DNA of 64,000 nt. Source: Stromatinia cepivora. Its lineage: Eukaryota > Ascomycota > Leotiomycetes > Helotiales > Sclerotiniaceae. The position numbers and the translations under genes are program-made. Location: the NCBI GenBank assembly GCA_014898415.1, contig RCTD01000020.1, positions 558,001 to 622,000 of the forward strand, in the 5' to 3' direction. Below the pieces are notes generated by a model, which saw only the letters and a program-made list of their open reading frames with translations, did not search any database and was not told the DNA's origin. The first letter of the stretch is position 1. The number at the start of each line of letters is the position of its first letter. Of the stretch, positions 46,409-58,800 are shown piece after piece.

Positions 46409-47225
46409 TTTGAGTTGTTCAAAGGGAGGTTGTTTTGGTATTTGATCAAATAGACAAGGAAGAAGATCTGGTGGTTGAAGAATGAAGAAATTCTTTGTGC
46501 TAATCGAGTGACAGATACGAGACTTTATAACTTGGCTGTAGGTAGAGAAGAGCTGATAATCCTACCAAATCCGGAGTGCCATATTGAATAACTACTAATG
46601 TTCCTATCTGGACTTAGTCCAACTTGCCGTTGGCGGCTTGTGATCATCACATAAGAGGTTGACAGCTCATCAGTGATGATCGCAAAGCCTTGTCTCGTTG
46701 ATAGAAGCAATGACATTGTATGAGTGAATTACAGCTCATCATTGCATTACCACAAGTCTCCGTTTTCATCAAAACAGAAGTCATGTTATGTGGAAAGATT
46801 TAGCTTACTGATGCGTGAAGACAAATGAAGAAGTTGCTATAACTGACGAGCAGGCGATAGTACAAACACTAAGAAAACTTTATATCGATGAGAAATTCGT
46901 GGAGCCACTGCTCGTCAGGCCAAGCAATATTCCTTTGAGTGCAGTGGTTTGTCGCCAACGCTAGCAGGATCTAATGGGTCAACGTCGCAGAAAGCGCGCC
47001 GGGGAAGCTAGTCCTACGGCTGCATGCTCATTAGTATACGCTATTGTAGCCAGATTCAGCACCTGTTGAAGTTTATTTCTCGAGCCATCATATGCCGATG
47101 ATCATGATTAGTCGGTATTGAAGCAGAGTTACTGATAGTATTCAATTCGTATGACTTGATTAAGTTTCCGAGAGGGAAAAAAAATGAATTGATATATATC
47201 ATCCATGTCAAACAGCAATAGAATA

Positions 47226-47302
47226 TATCCCCTTAACTGCCAAAAACTCACAGTCTCAGCAAAAGTAAGGTGGGGAAACCGCCTATGGTAGTTAAGGGGA
47301 TA
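47226..47302. repeat. 77-bp inverted repeat
   Basis: ATCCCCTTAACT (47227-47238) faces AGTTAAGGGGAT (47290-47301) across a loop of about 50 bp. Flanking TA-rich bases also pair. It could be a very short foldback element or a hairpin in the shared promoter. Confidence 0.6.
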
Positions 47303-47580
47303 AAATGTATTAGATGTTACGAGCACCAGACTAGACAGAATATGAGGGGGTACCCCACGTTAACACCCAGACCATATGATCTGCTATGTCGCCAACTGCA
47401 GGTCTCCGCTTATCTGCCCTTGTGTCCACAGATTATTTGTCCCTTAAAATGATATGCATATGCACAAGAATGAATCCCTTGAAATTATATTCGTTCCATT
47501 TCCACATTCTGAAGAACGAGCAGAAAAGAAAACTTAAAATTTCATGCTTGCTCTTTTTGGTTAATGATCAATGGAGGGAG

Positions 47581-47612
47581 AGGCGGGGAGGCGGGGAGGC
47601 GGGGAGGCGGGG
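47581..47612. repeat. (AGGCGGGG)4 minisatellite
   Basis: Four exact 8-bp units, strikingly GC-rich for this part of the contig, about 220 bp upstream of the plus-strand paralogue. Confidence 0.95.
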
Positions 47613-47834
47613 TGAGCTCTAAGTTTGCAACCTGATGAGGTAGAACTTAAGGAATGTAAAGCTGAGAACTTACAACTTACATCTTCACTACTCTCTTCCA
47701 CCGTTTGCTATTTAAAATCCTATTGTCGCATAAACAAGCAGTTTTTAGCATTGATTTCGAAACATTTTCTCACTTACTCTGATTGAACCATCTCTGCAAA
47801 CTTAGTACTTTCCAGTGACCACCAAGTCGCCGAC

Positions 47835-48768
47835 ATGTCAGAGCACGTTGCCGATAATCAAAAACCGTCCCAAGTCATCCACGACTATGGAACACCGAAC
47901 CTTCTCTACATCTCCTACGTCCCGCTTATGTCGAACTTGGACAAGGAGAATTTGGAATCGATCAAAGCTGACGTCGAAGCTTGGTTTGCCTTCGAAACTG
48001 GAAAGGCTGAGGGTCAAATTCATGACCGTCTGAGAGAAAAGGAACTTCCCGCAGATAGCGCGGTTGCCTCGAGAGTCCAGAGAACAATGTATCGCGCTAA
48101 AGTAGTCGAATTTTTCAGAGAAAACGGTTACACCTGGTAATAAAACCCCCAAACAAACAGTTCCATTTCTCAGACATCTCTAATAGTGACTGTTGTGCGC
48201 AGGGTCTCGCGAAATACCGTAGACAATAGTAAGAAACTTCTTGGTCCAACGCCGGAGGATGCTGCATATGGAGAAGTCTATGAAGAGCTGAAGTCTCATT
48301 ACATCACCCACGGTTCCCTTCCCGAAGAATTTTCATTCGTGTTGAAATCGGCGATTCTACTTATGGCATCGACCAAATCCCCGGACCATCGATACCTATC
48401 CACCAACGTCGAATACAACTATGATGCTGCCAGAAAAACATTCACACCAGGTTAGTTCCATCTTCCGTATTTCTGTAGCCGCCTCATGGCATGATTGCTA
48501 AATTGAAACCTCTCCACTCGAAGTCATCAAAGTGGCCCATTTCAGCGTCAACCTCCATATTGACGAGACCGACTCGAAAAAGGTGACCTCGACTATATCT
48601 TACTTTGACTATCATATGAACTTTAACAAGGAAACGTGGGATAAGACCAAGTCTGCTGCGAAGGACTTCATCACCTCGGGAGAAAAGATCCGCAAGGAAA
48701 TGTCCCTGGTCCTCTTGGTGAATACAGCCTCGTCTTCTGCACATGGTCAACAGGCTATTAAAGGTTGA
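47835..48768 (+). CDS. Unknown-family protein, copy 2 of a divergent paralogue pair
   Basis: Exons 47835..48136, 48203..48450 and 48524..48768 give 264 residues. Intron 1 (phase 2) splits the Trp codon of NGYTW, and intron 2 (phase 1) precedes VIKVAHFSV. These are the same relative positions and phases as in the gene at 45446-46408. Shared landmarks include TMYRAKVVEFFRENGYTW at the end of exon 1 and SYFDYHMNFNKETW in exon 3, followed in both by an amphipathic segment ending in a charged KIRKEM or KEQIRD motif. Overall identity is low, so the duplication is old or has diverged fast. There is no signal peptide or transmembrane helix and no recognised domain. The next gene downstream on the same strand is the subtilase at 49556. 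Confidence 0.8.
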
Positions 48769-49555
48769 TCTTGGACAATTTTTGTCGCAGTTTGTAGTTA
48801 GATATGCAAGTAAAAAGGGTCCATCAGTTTCCTAAACACGGTGGTACGATCACAAACATACAGTAGCTTGGTGTTTAGCTCTGGTCTGTGACTGCAGCCG
48901 TAACGTGCATCTCCCACTTCAGCTTACCCACGCTGCTTCACTTTCTTTTTCACTATTGTTGTGATGTCACTTGACTTGGCTAGCATTCATTAGTATTCCG
49001 CTGCCATTACCACTAGCCGAAGTTAACTAACGTAGAAGCAACCCCGGATACAAGCGCCCGCTAGAGAATTCATTGACAGCATAAGTCATGGACACGTCAA
49101 CACATGATCTAATCAATCGCTGCAGTATCGTGGTAGCTCCGATTTTATTGGCCATGCCCATACTGGATAGTAAAGAAGGTGGTGCAATAATCTTTCTCGG
49201 GGATCAGCTTCCGCATTATTAGGGCTAGACACCGTTTGACAACAAACTATACATATTATAGTGTATGTTCTAGATCTTAACGCAACTTTCGAAAAATCGA
49301 TATCTTAAATATTCTAAGTTAGAACTACAATTCGTGCTGAAACTAGACTGAATATTATCTAAGTAGTACTAAACACCGTTTTCGAACTCAAATTACAATT
49401 TAAAGAGTTTAACACCAGTTTGATCCTACCTTCAATCGGCCGTGAAAAAGCTCTTAGTAATAGCTAAAACCCTCTGCTTTGATCTCTGACAACTTTCAGT
49501 GAACTCTTATCTTCAGAGGCCTTCGAGCAGCACTTTCTGCATCCATAAAACCATA
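48769..49555. other. Intergenic region upstream of the subtilase gene
   Basis: 787 bp with no gene. Confidence 0.4.
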
Positions 49556-51841
49556 ATGCCTACTGTCACAATCAACGGAAATGAGTACAAGATCGGGTCT
49601 TCTCAACCTAGCTCCTCTCAACCGAGCTCCTCTCAACCGCAAGCTTGGATAGAGTCTCGCCCTGAGCCAGAGGCTAGTAAAGAGGCGGAACCAGCGCTGT
49701 CCTCCCTTAATAAGCTTGCTTACTCCAGCCACGACTTAGGCGTTGAGCAAGCTGCGGGCCCCCAACATGTTCTGATACATACCAAGGATGACAGATTGGA
49801 CAAGGAACAAAAAAGCAAGCTGAGGCTCAACCAGCTCGATATCCAGGAGTATGTCGCACCACATACTTATATCTGTACCTATAGCGGCAATAACCTCGCT
49901 AACATCCACAACCTGCCGTTTATTTACATGGCGGAGGAGTATCCGGACTCTGTTGTCATTCAGAAAGACCTCCAGGACTCCGTGGCCAGATTGCAGAAAA
50001 AATGTCAGGTAGACATAATTCTACACACCGATGTCACTTCGCATTCGGTAATCAGAAATGGTATTGCAAAAGCAGCTCAGATTAGTGCTGAGGATATAAA
50101 GGTATCTGGACAACAAATCTTAGGGCAGAGAAGAACGGGTCACTAACAGTTGAAATAGGGGGATGGTGGCAAGCTCACATTGACTGTTCAACCGGAAGCT
50201 CTGCCGGCGATTGCCAACCTTGAAGGTGTCCGATATATCCATGAGGCGCACCCACCTAGACCAATGAACAAAGTAGCGCGGGAAATTATCCAAGGAAGCG
50301 CCATAATTAACACCAAGGAGTACAAGGGACAGGGACAAGTTATTGCTATCGCCGATACTGGGTTCGATAAGGGAGATATCGAAAACGTGCCACCCGCTTT
50401 CTCCGGGCGAGTGAAAAAGCTCTATTGCCTTGGCAGAGATAGCCGCTCAGACGACCCCACTGGTCATGGAACTCACGTATGCGGTACTGCAGTGGGAAAG
50501 ATGGAGTCTGAATGCTATGGGACTTTTGAAGCGCCAGCATCGCAGGCGGAACTCGTGATGCAGTCATGTTTAGATAGTAGTGGCCGAGAATTTGGTGGCC
50601 TCCCTCACGACCTCGCCGACCTATTTACAGTCCCATACAATGAGCAAGGTGCTCGCATTCACAGCAACTCCTGGAATTCCGCACCAATCTGGAATCAAGA
50701 TCGATACAACGGTGCCGCTAGGAGCGTGGACGAGTTCGTCTGGAAACACCCAGATATGGTCATCTGTTTTGCGGCCGGAAACGACGGTAAGGATAGCACC
50801 AAGACGGGACGAACTGACCCCGGCTCCATTAGCTCAGAACCCGCGGCGAAGAACTGCATCACCGTCGGGGCCTCCGAAAGTCTACGGCCCGCAATCAGGT
50901 GGAACAGTACCACCTACAACATGGAGCCGAAGCCCAAGGCGTTCACTTATGGCGAGTACTTCCCAGAGAAGTTTACCAAGACGCCTATATCATCTGACCA
51001 CATGGCAGATAATCCAGAAGGGATGGCGGCATTTAGCAGTCGCGGTCCGACGAAAGAGTTGCGGGTTAAACCCGACATTGTCGCACCGGGGACATGTATC
51101 CTCTCTACACGCTCACGGAATATCGAAAGACCCTTGACACACTATGGTATTAGCGAAGATGATGATCTGATGTTCGACTCTGGGACTAGTATGGCCACAC
51201 CCTTAGTAGCAAGTTGCTGCGCCGTCATCCGCGAGTGTCTCATGATGAATGGCTGCGAGGCACCCACTGCAGCATTGATCAAGGCCATTTTGATCAATGG
51301 TGCCGTCGAGCTAAAAGGCCAATACCAGCCATCGGAAGTACAGTGTTCGCCGAATTCTGACTCGGGCTTTGGTCGTGTCAACCTTCAGAACTCAGTCGTA
51401 CCGGTAGTCAACGGAAAGATGGGGGGGTATCGAGAAGCAACTCTGAATGATAGCGATGACAACGCGCACGAGTTTCTGATCTCAGTTCCCAACTCTCGAG
51501 ACAATTCGGACTCGGCTAATCCTGATACAGTGGTCGGAGTGACCCTCAAGGTCACTCTTGTCTACTCGGATGCTCCAGGTGCAGAGCTACAGAATAACCT
51601 GAATCTAATTGTCAGCTCCGGCAGTGTCGAGAAGCACGGCAATCAAGGGGCAAAACAGTATCCTAAAGGGCCTAAGGCGAAAGATGACTTTGACAACTTG
51701 AACAACGTCGAACAGGTGGTATGGGAAGGAATAACTTCGGGACAAGTTACTATTAAAGTAGTCGCCTCTGGATTGACAACCGATAAGCAGTCGTTTGCTT
51801 GCGTCTGGCAGATATTGTTAGGCTACGAAATGGATATCTAG
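49556..51841 (+). CDS. Subtilisin-like serine protease (S8, KP-43 type), no signal peptide
   Basis: Exons 49556..50101 and 50159..51841 give 742 residues; the 57-nt phase-0 intron has a GTATCT donor, a CACTAAC branch site and a TAG acceptor. Residues 1-50 are low-complexity with a SSSQP triplication. Residues about 60-225 look like the paired propeptide-type modules found before KP-43-like catalytic domains, ending MNKVAREIIQGS. The catalytic domain is intact: Asp248 in IADTGFD, His285 in GHGTHVCG, Asn390 in FAAGNDG and Ser526 in SGTSMATP. The C-terminal part has the beta-sandwich landmark VTLVYSDAPG...NNLNLIV. There is no secretion signal, so it probably acts in the cytosol, unlike the secreted cuticle-type subtilases. 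It lies between the unknown paralogue pair and a decayed NLR, and points towards the latter. The protein looks complete and unmutated next to strongly mutated DNA. Confidence 0.92.
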
Positions 51842-52329
51842 GGGTGGATTCAGGAACCTGAGATATTTATGGGACTTTGACGCCTGTTGAGATGGTAATT
51901 CACTCTGTTGCCTCCGACACCGGTAATTACCTTTTGCAGAGTTTTCCCATTATATAGACCTATAGCCTATCCGTAGAAGCAGAATAAGAATTAATCTGAG
52001 TATAAGCATCGAATATAGTCTATATAATGACTATATTCACTACTATATATTGAATATAAACTAATACTAATTAATGAATATATATATATTATAATATATC
52101 ACCAATAATATAATCTTAATTATAAGAAAGAGTGATAACTAATATTTATAATTTCTCTTAATTTGACTTCTCTTAATATAGAAACCTCTAGAATAAAGAT
52201 TCTTCTTTGAACTAATAAAAGAAGTTATTATAATATAATATAAATCATATTATATTATCTTACAAAAATAGCATTTGAAGTTTATAGAAGTCTTTAAAGA
52301 TAAATGCTTTTTATATAATTAAAAAATGT
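51842..52329. other. Transition into AT-rich, RIP-like DNA
   Basis: Base composition changes sharply from about 51950 onwards. No coding sequence is seen. Confidence 0.5.
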
Positions 52330-54248
52330 TTTATATTTTCTTATTTATTGAATATTGTTAGTTGTAGAATAGTTAATTTATTTTTATCCTTTATATCTAT
52401 ATTAGTACCTTGTTCAACCAATAGATTTATAATAGCCTCATATCTATTTGCAATAGCTTAGAAAAATAGTGTTTAACTATTATTATCTTTCGAATCGATT
52501 TCGATTTTGTTTGTATCGAATAGTAGCTTTACAATAACCTTATATTTATTCCAAATAACCCATCAAAACAATATTCGACCATCATTGACTTTTGAATCGA
52601 TTTCAATAGTATTTATATCAAACAGTAATTATATAATAATCTTAAATTCAAAATATACTATTAAATATATTCCTATTGTTCTCCTCACAATCCGTTAATC
52701 ATAATTTGAATATAATAAATGATATTTGATAATCAATAATTCTTATTATAATACATTAACATTAGCTTCGCTTTTAAAAAAATTTATAACCATTTGATTT
52801 AAAATTTGATTTGAAATCGAAACTTTGCAAATATAATAAATACCCTTAATTTTGTATAACATACTTGAAAAACTGATTTGACCATAATCGCTTTTTGAAT
52901 TTTTTATCGATTTAACAAAATCTATATTTAAAAATACTAAATAAGAAATAAATAATACAAATTATCTTAATATCAATTTTCATATTTGGAAACCAATAAT
53001 CTGCATTTGTTTGAAGTATTTTTGCACTGTATAATAGATTAAATAAATAATACTATTTTCTTTATCAATAATAATTAATTCAATATATATAAAGATTTTT
53101 TTTTTTGATAAAGATTCTATATATCAAATTGTATCTTTTCAATTTCAATAATAAAGGTATATTCAAGTTTAGAAATAATCAATAATCTTCTTATATAAAT
53201 GATCTACAAGAAAATTTATTTTACAAACTTTTCTTTATTTATAAATTGATTTTTTATTCTTTTTATAATATTCTTATAGATATAATTATAAGCTTCGGAT
53301 TCAATTGAAAGCATTTTTAAAGTATTATAAATAATTTTTAAGGTTTTCTTCCCTTTCAATGAATCGAAATAAAATTGTACAAATAAAAACTTAAAAAATA
53401 TAAATATTATTCATCAATTTATAAGAAATTATATATATCCTTTGAACTACCTTTATAATATCAATCCTGATTTCATTTTGCAATTCTATATTATAATATA
53501 TATATAAAGACAACTATTATATATAATCATTTAGATATCTTTATATATCTTGATTGTTTATTTAAATCTTCAAATATATATATTCATTGAAATTCTTATT
53601 AATTTCTAGGATATATTTCAAAATAACAAAAAAGCTTATTTGATATTTTGTTTAGATATTAAAAATATCTAATAGAAATTTCATTTAACAATTATTAATT
53701 ATTTGATATTCATCAAAAGTATCAACAATAATAAAGATTTTTGAATATATAATAATTATAAATTAAAGATTTACCAAGATTTTATCGAATAATAATTATA
53801 TTCGTTTATTCTTTTATCAATTATAAAGATTTTTTATATTATTTAATAAAAGAAATTAGTATTTTATCAATTGTTTGAAAAAACTTATTAATAAATCATT
53901 AATCTTTTATTCATTCTATCAATGAAAATTACAATATAAATATACAATCCTAATGTTTTTATTATTATAATAACGAATAATAAACTCTTCTACTATAATT
54001 AATATAAAAATTGTTTTACTTATATTTAGAATATTTGAATAAAATAATATTTGTTTATCGATCTTTATTTATTTACGAAATTCTAACAAATCTGGGAACT
54101 ATTATCTTATTCCTTTTTATTATCGATTGATAAAATCGTTTTGTTAAAATATAAAATCGTTTAAAATAAATTAAATAAAAATTGTTGAATATTCTTTATA
54201 ATCTTTTTGATAATCTTATTGTTTATATAATTGATTTGTATTGTCTTT

Positions 54249-54398
54249 TGTGACGAACCCAACGAGCGTTTAGAGATCAACCTTAAAATTAAAAGCTACA
54301 GAGCTAAAGAGAATATGCTACGAAGCTATATATATAATCAGCTCGAAGTTTAATACTGTATTAATCCAATCGAATGCGATCATATATATCTTGTAATA
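54249..54398 (-). repeat. LTR of B1 (3' LTR in element sense)
   Basis: 150 bp beginning TGTGACGAACCCAACGAGCG on the plus strand; the least mutated terminus of the family in this window. Confidence 0.85.
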
Positions 54399-55662
54399 TT
54401 ATCCCCTTCTTCTAAAGAATTCGCCTTGAATTTATTTAAAATGAATAATTTAAATACAAAATGATTACTAATCTTTTTTTGATAAAAATATCTGATGTAT
54501 GGATTGTATTATAATCAACAAATATATATTCATTGTATTATATACTTCTTTCAAACGATCTTCAAAATATTGGTTATTGATTATTTCTTCTAGATCTTTA
54601 TCATTATTGTTTTTGAATTCAGTAATCAGTATAATAACCGGAATAGACTCTTATCGATCTTGGATTCCTTAATATAGATCTAATAGATAAACTTATATCT
54701 AATAAAAGATACTTTTATATTATATATATTTATTTTGTTTATATAAAAGAATTCTTTTAGAAAAAGAAAACTCAAATATTTATATATAGGATAGAATCAA
54801 AATACGATCGGGTTTGTTCGATTAAATATCAAAAGGATTAAAGGTATCAATGATATTAAAATTATTAATATCTATTGAATCATAATTCCGAGAATAGAAT
54901 GGATTCTATAATATATATAGAACTTTAAATTCACTAAAGTAGAATGATATAAGGAATTTATTTGTTATACAAACAGCTAATTATTATATAATCTAAATAA
55001 AATCAGAATAAAAATAAAAAAGAGAAAATTATTAAGAAAAACGATTTCTAAGAGTAATATTGAATTTATTACAAAAGATTGAGATTTTATTCGAATCGGA
55101 TTAATTCTGATTTTTAGTTTTGTAAAGAGTTCTTTCGAATTTTGTAATATAAATATATAAAGAATCGATTCCTTATTTGAAAATGAATAACTTATTTTTA
55201 ATTTCTTGAACTTTATTCGGATTATTATAAATATATATAAATTGATTTAGGATTGTTGTATAATCTAAAGGAATATTTTGATTAAAAGAAGAAAGTTAAA
55301 ATAGTACTATAGTTTATATATAAAATTCAAGATTAAAATAAATATAGTAAAATTGAATTGTAAAGTTGTTGATCGTAATATCATTTATTTATAATTTCGT
55401 TCGAATCAAAGAAAACTAGATATCGAACTTTTGAAAGTTATTATTGAACTTTTCAGAATCAGGGAAAGAGGGTTTCAAACGAAAAGGAGTATAAGTAATA
55501 AAAGTATATTCGAGAATCAGGAAATATAGAAACGAGATTTCATTTTATTGATGAATCATTTTGCTATAAAGTTCTACAATTGTAAGGTTTATCGAATTGT
55601 AATCTATAATTTAGAAATTAAGGATAAGAAAAAAGATAATACCTTCGAATAATATCAAAAAG

Positions 55663-55828
55663 TGTTAACTTTTGGTGCAGGAAGTAGTAGTATTGTTGAC
55701 TATATAGGTTGAATTAAGGATCTATATTTCTAGTAGAAGTAGAATTGAGGTTATCCCCAAATATGGTCTATGCATTATTATGGTCTTGTAATCTCAATTC
55801 TAATCTTATGATAGCCTCATTTCCAATA
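55663..55828 (-). repeat. 3' LTR of Copia element A
   Basis: 166 bp; its outer terminus, TATTGG on the minus strand, has lost the first G of TGTTGG by a G-to-A change. Confidence 0.9.
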
Positions 55829-58800
55829 CTCCTCTATTGAGGATATCCTATTCGATCCTCCTAAACTACTAATCCTAATATTTTCTTGAACTTTTCGAAA
55901 GCAATCCTTGTATAAAGCTTCGTCATTCTATTAGCAATCATATTGTATGTATTGATATAATTAGTAGCGATTTTCTCCTTTTCTGTTAAATCCCTGATGA
56001 AATGATAATTGATATCTATATGTTTGAATCGTTTATATAAATGTGGGTTCTTGGTTAAAGCTAAAACGCTTTGATTGTTATCGAGTATCTGAACCGTATC
56101 TTTGTTCTTTTCAATGTAATTTGATCTGAATAGGTTTTTGAGTATTTGTATAACTCATCTTCTTTGTTTGATGAACATTATTATTGCAATATATTCTGAT
56201 TCTGTATTAAAGGTAACCATAAACATTTGTTTCTTGTTAGTCTACAATATAGAATCTTTATAAAATATTATAACTCTCTTTGAAACACTTTTCCAATTAT
56301 ATTTATCATTAACCCAATCTATATCTATATATATCTTTATTGTATTATCAGATATATTGTATTCTTTACAGATATCAGATTGTACTTCTTTTGATCCGAA
56401 TTATAACTTCTGTTTGATTGTTGATCATAAATATCACATTAAATTCTTCAAAGCTATAATATAATGTTTTGCTGGTTTTACTATAAATTGTGAAAGTCTT
56501 CCAACTGAGAATGCTATATTTGGTCGGGTGTATATTATTGAATAAATCACATTTCCTATTTATTGTTGATATTCATTTATATCTGTTAATTCATTATCAT
56601 CAATTGTTAACTGAAAATGGGTATAATCCATTATTAACAGTTTCTTGGTTTGATATTGTTTATGTGTAATATTATATTTGATTAATATAGCATCGAGATA
56701 TTCTTTTTGATCTATAATTAATGTATATACTTTTCTATCGCGAATAATTCTAATACTTAGGATCTTATTAATCTCCCCTAGATTTTTGATATTAAAACAG
56801 GCCGATAGCTTTTCATCGAATCAAATGATTTACAATGATATATACAATATAATAACGATATCGTCGATATATACCAATAATATTATATCACAGTCTTTGG
56901 ATATATACAGATATAGGTCTACCAAATTTTATATAAAATCTATACCTAAAAATTCTTTTTTCAATAATAAACTCCAGTCCCTTCCAGTTTGCTTTAATCT
57001 ATATAAACTTTGTAGAGTTTGTAATATATATCCCTTTTTGATTTTGATATCTTAAAATAGTTCGAGGTAGATCTTTTCCTTCAAATGCAATTCGATAAAG
57101 GTGTTTTTGATATCGAAATATAAATATTCCAAATTTTCTTTTGCAATAATAACTAGGAATAGTTTGAGTATATTTAATTTCATTATTGGTATAAACATTT
57201 CGTTGTAATCCTTTTCTAATATCTGATTGAATTTTCGAACTATTAATCTTGCTTTGAATCGTTTTATTTTGTTATTCTTGGTTTTAATTGTAAATACTTA
57301 TTTCATCGAAACCAGATTACTTCCTTTAAGGAATATATATTCTTCTCAAGTACCATTTTGAATTAAGGATATGATTTCCTTTTGGATAGTTTTTTTTCAT
57401 TTTTCAGAGTATTTTCGATCCGATATTGCTTCCTTATAAGTTTTTGGTATTTTGATTCTTAGAACTTCTTCAACCGAATATATTATATTTTCTATATTGT
57501 TTATATCTATCAACAAAGTCATAAAATCTGAAACAATTTTGTCTTTGATATAAGGGTCCATCTTATAAATAATTGGGATTATAATCATAATATATTCTAT
57601 ACTTTCTTGAGTTTTGATCTGTATAGATATTGCAATTAACACCCTTATAATCTTGTTTTCCTGTTCTTCTTCAGGATTTTGTTCTATATCTCTTTTCCGT
57701 TTTCGTATTAGATACTTTGGGGATTCATTTTCAAGATTTATTTCATCCTCTTATTCGATTTCAAATGATTGTAGATTTATTTCATTTTTTGATTCTATTG
57801 AAATAGGCTTGTCAGCAAAATTTAAAACAATCTTAAATTTTGCTTTTGGTATAAATTCAGGGTTTGCAAAAGTTGACTTTTGGGCTGGACCCTCTAAAAT
57901 AATGGATTCGATATTTGAAGTATCCTTGGAAAAAGATTCTTGATTTGTTTTTTGGATATTATCATCTTCATCTTCATTATATATTGATATTAATATATCT
58001 AATTTATTTGATCTCAATTCGACAATTAAAGTGCTTAATATAATCATTGAATTCGGTATAATATCTACTGGAAAGAATATTTGAAATAAAGGTGATATAG
58101 ATATTGCATTTGGTATTGAAAATGGAGAAGGTGCCTTATTTGCTACTGGTTTACCACGAGGTTTTCGATCTGGCTTTACATTCTTTGTTCCTTGTAGGCC
58201 TGATTCACAATTTCTTAATTTAAGATCCAAATCTTCTTTTCGATGAGATTCATTTATGATTATTTTGCTTGATTGAAATGTATAATCTAATTCTGGAGAA
58301 TACATTTTGATATATTTGTTTGTAATTTTTGAGTACTCTAGGAATACACCGATTCTCGAAGTGTCCTGCAATTTATCGTATCTCTGTTCTTTCGGAATAA
58401 TCTTAGAATTGATATAAGCATAACATTTGCTTTCTTAGATTTTATATATCTCTATATTTGATATTATATCTGTAAAAACTTCTATAGAGAATCGATCTAT
58501 TTTGTTTATATCAGGACCAATATTAATGCGATTCCTGATATAAGTATTGTGCTTTACAGTTTTATTCCAAAATTCTAATGGTAATCCAGCTTCTTTTAAT
58601 ATTGCTCTTATATTTGCTTTTGCAATCCTTATATTCCGTTTTACAGGTCTGTTTTGATATGAAAAGGAAATTGTTGTAATTTCGAATTGTATACTTAATG
58701 ATCATTCATGAATAACTTGTAGAAGTTCTGATGCATTGTCAGTTTTGGCTGCAATAATCTTTTCTCCAGTAACTAATTCTATCTTTTTTTTTTAAGTTTT

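Larger units (their letters stand above)
46409..47834. other. Shared upstream region of the paralogue pair
   Basis: A 1.4-kb head-to-head spacer with no gene. It holds an inverted repeat (47226-47302) and a GC-rich minisatellite (47581-47612). Confidence 0.5.

Noticed and set aside
56786..57055. 89-codon plus-strand open frame in the AT-rich block
   Set aside because: It is the antisense shadow of the Copia reverse-transcriptase region read on the minus strand.
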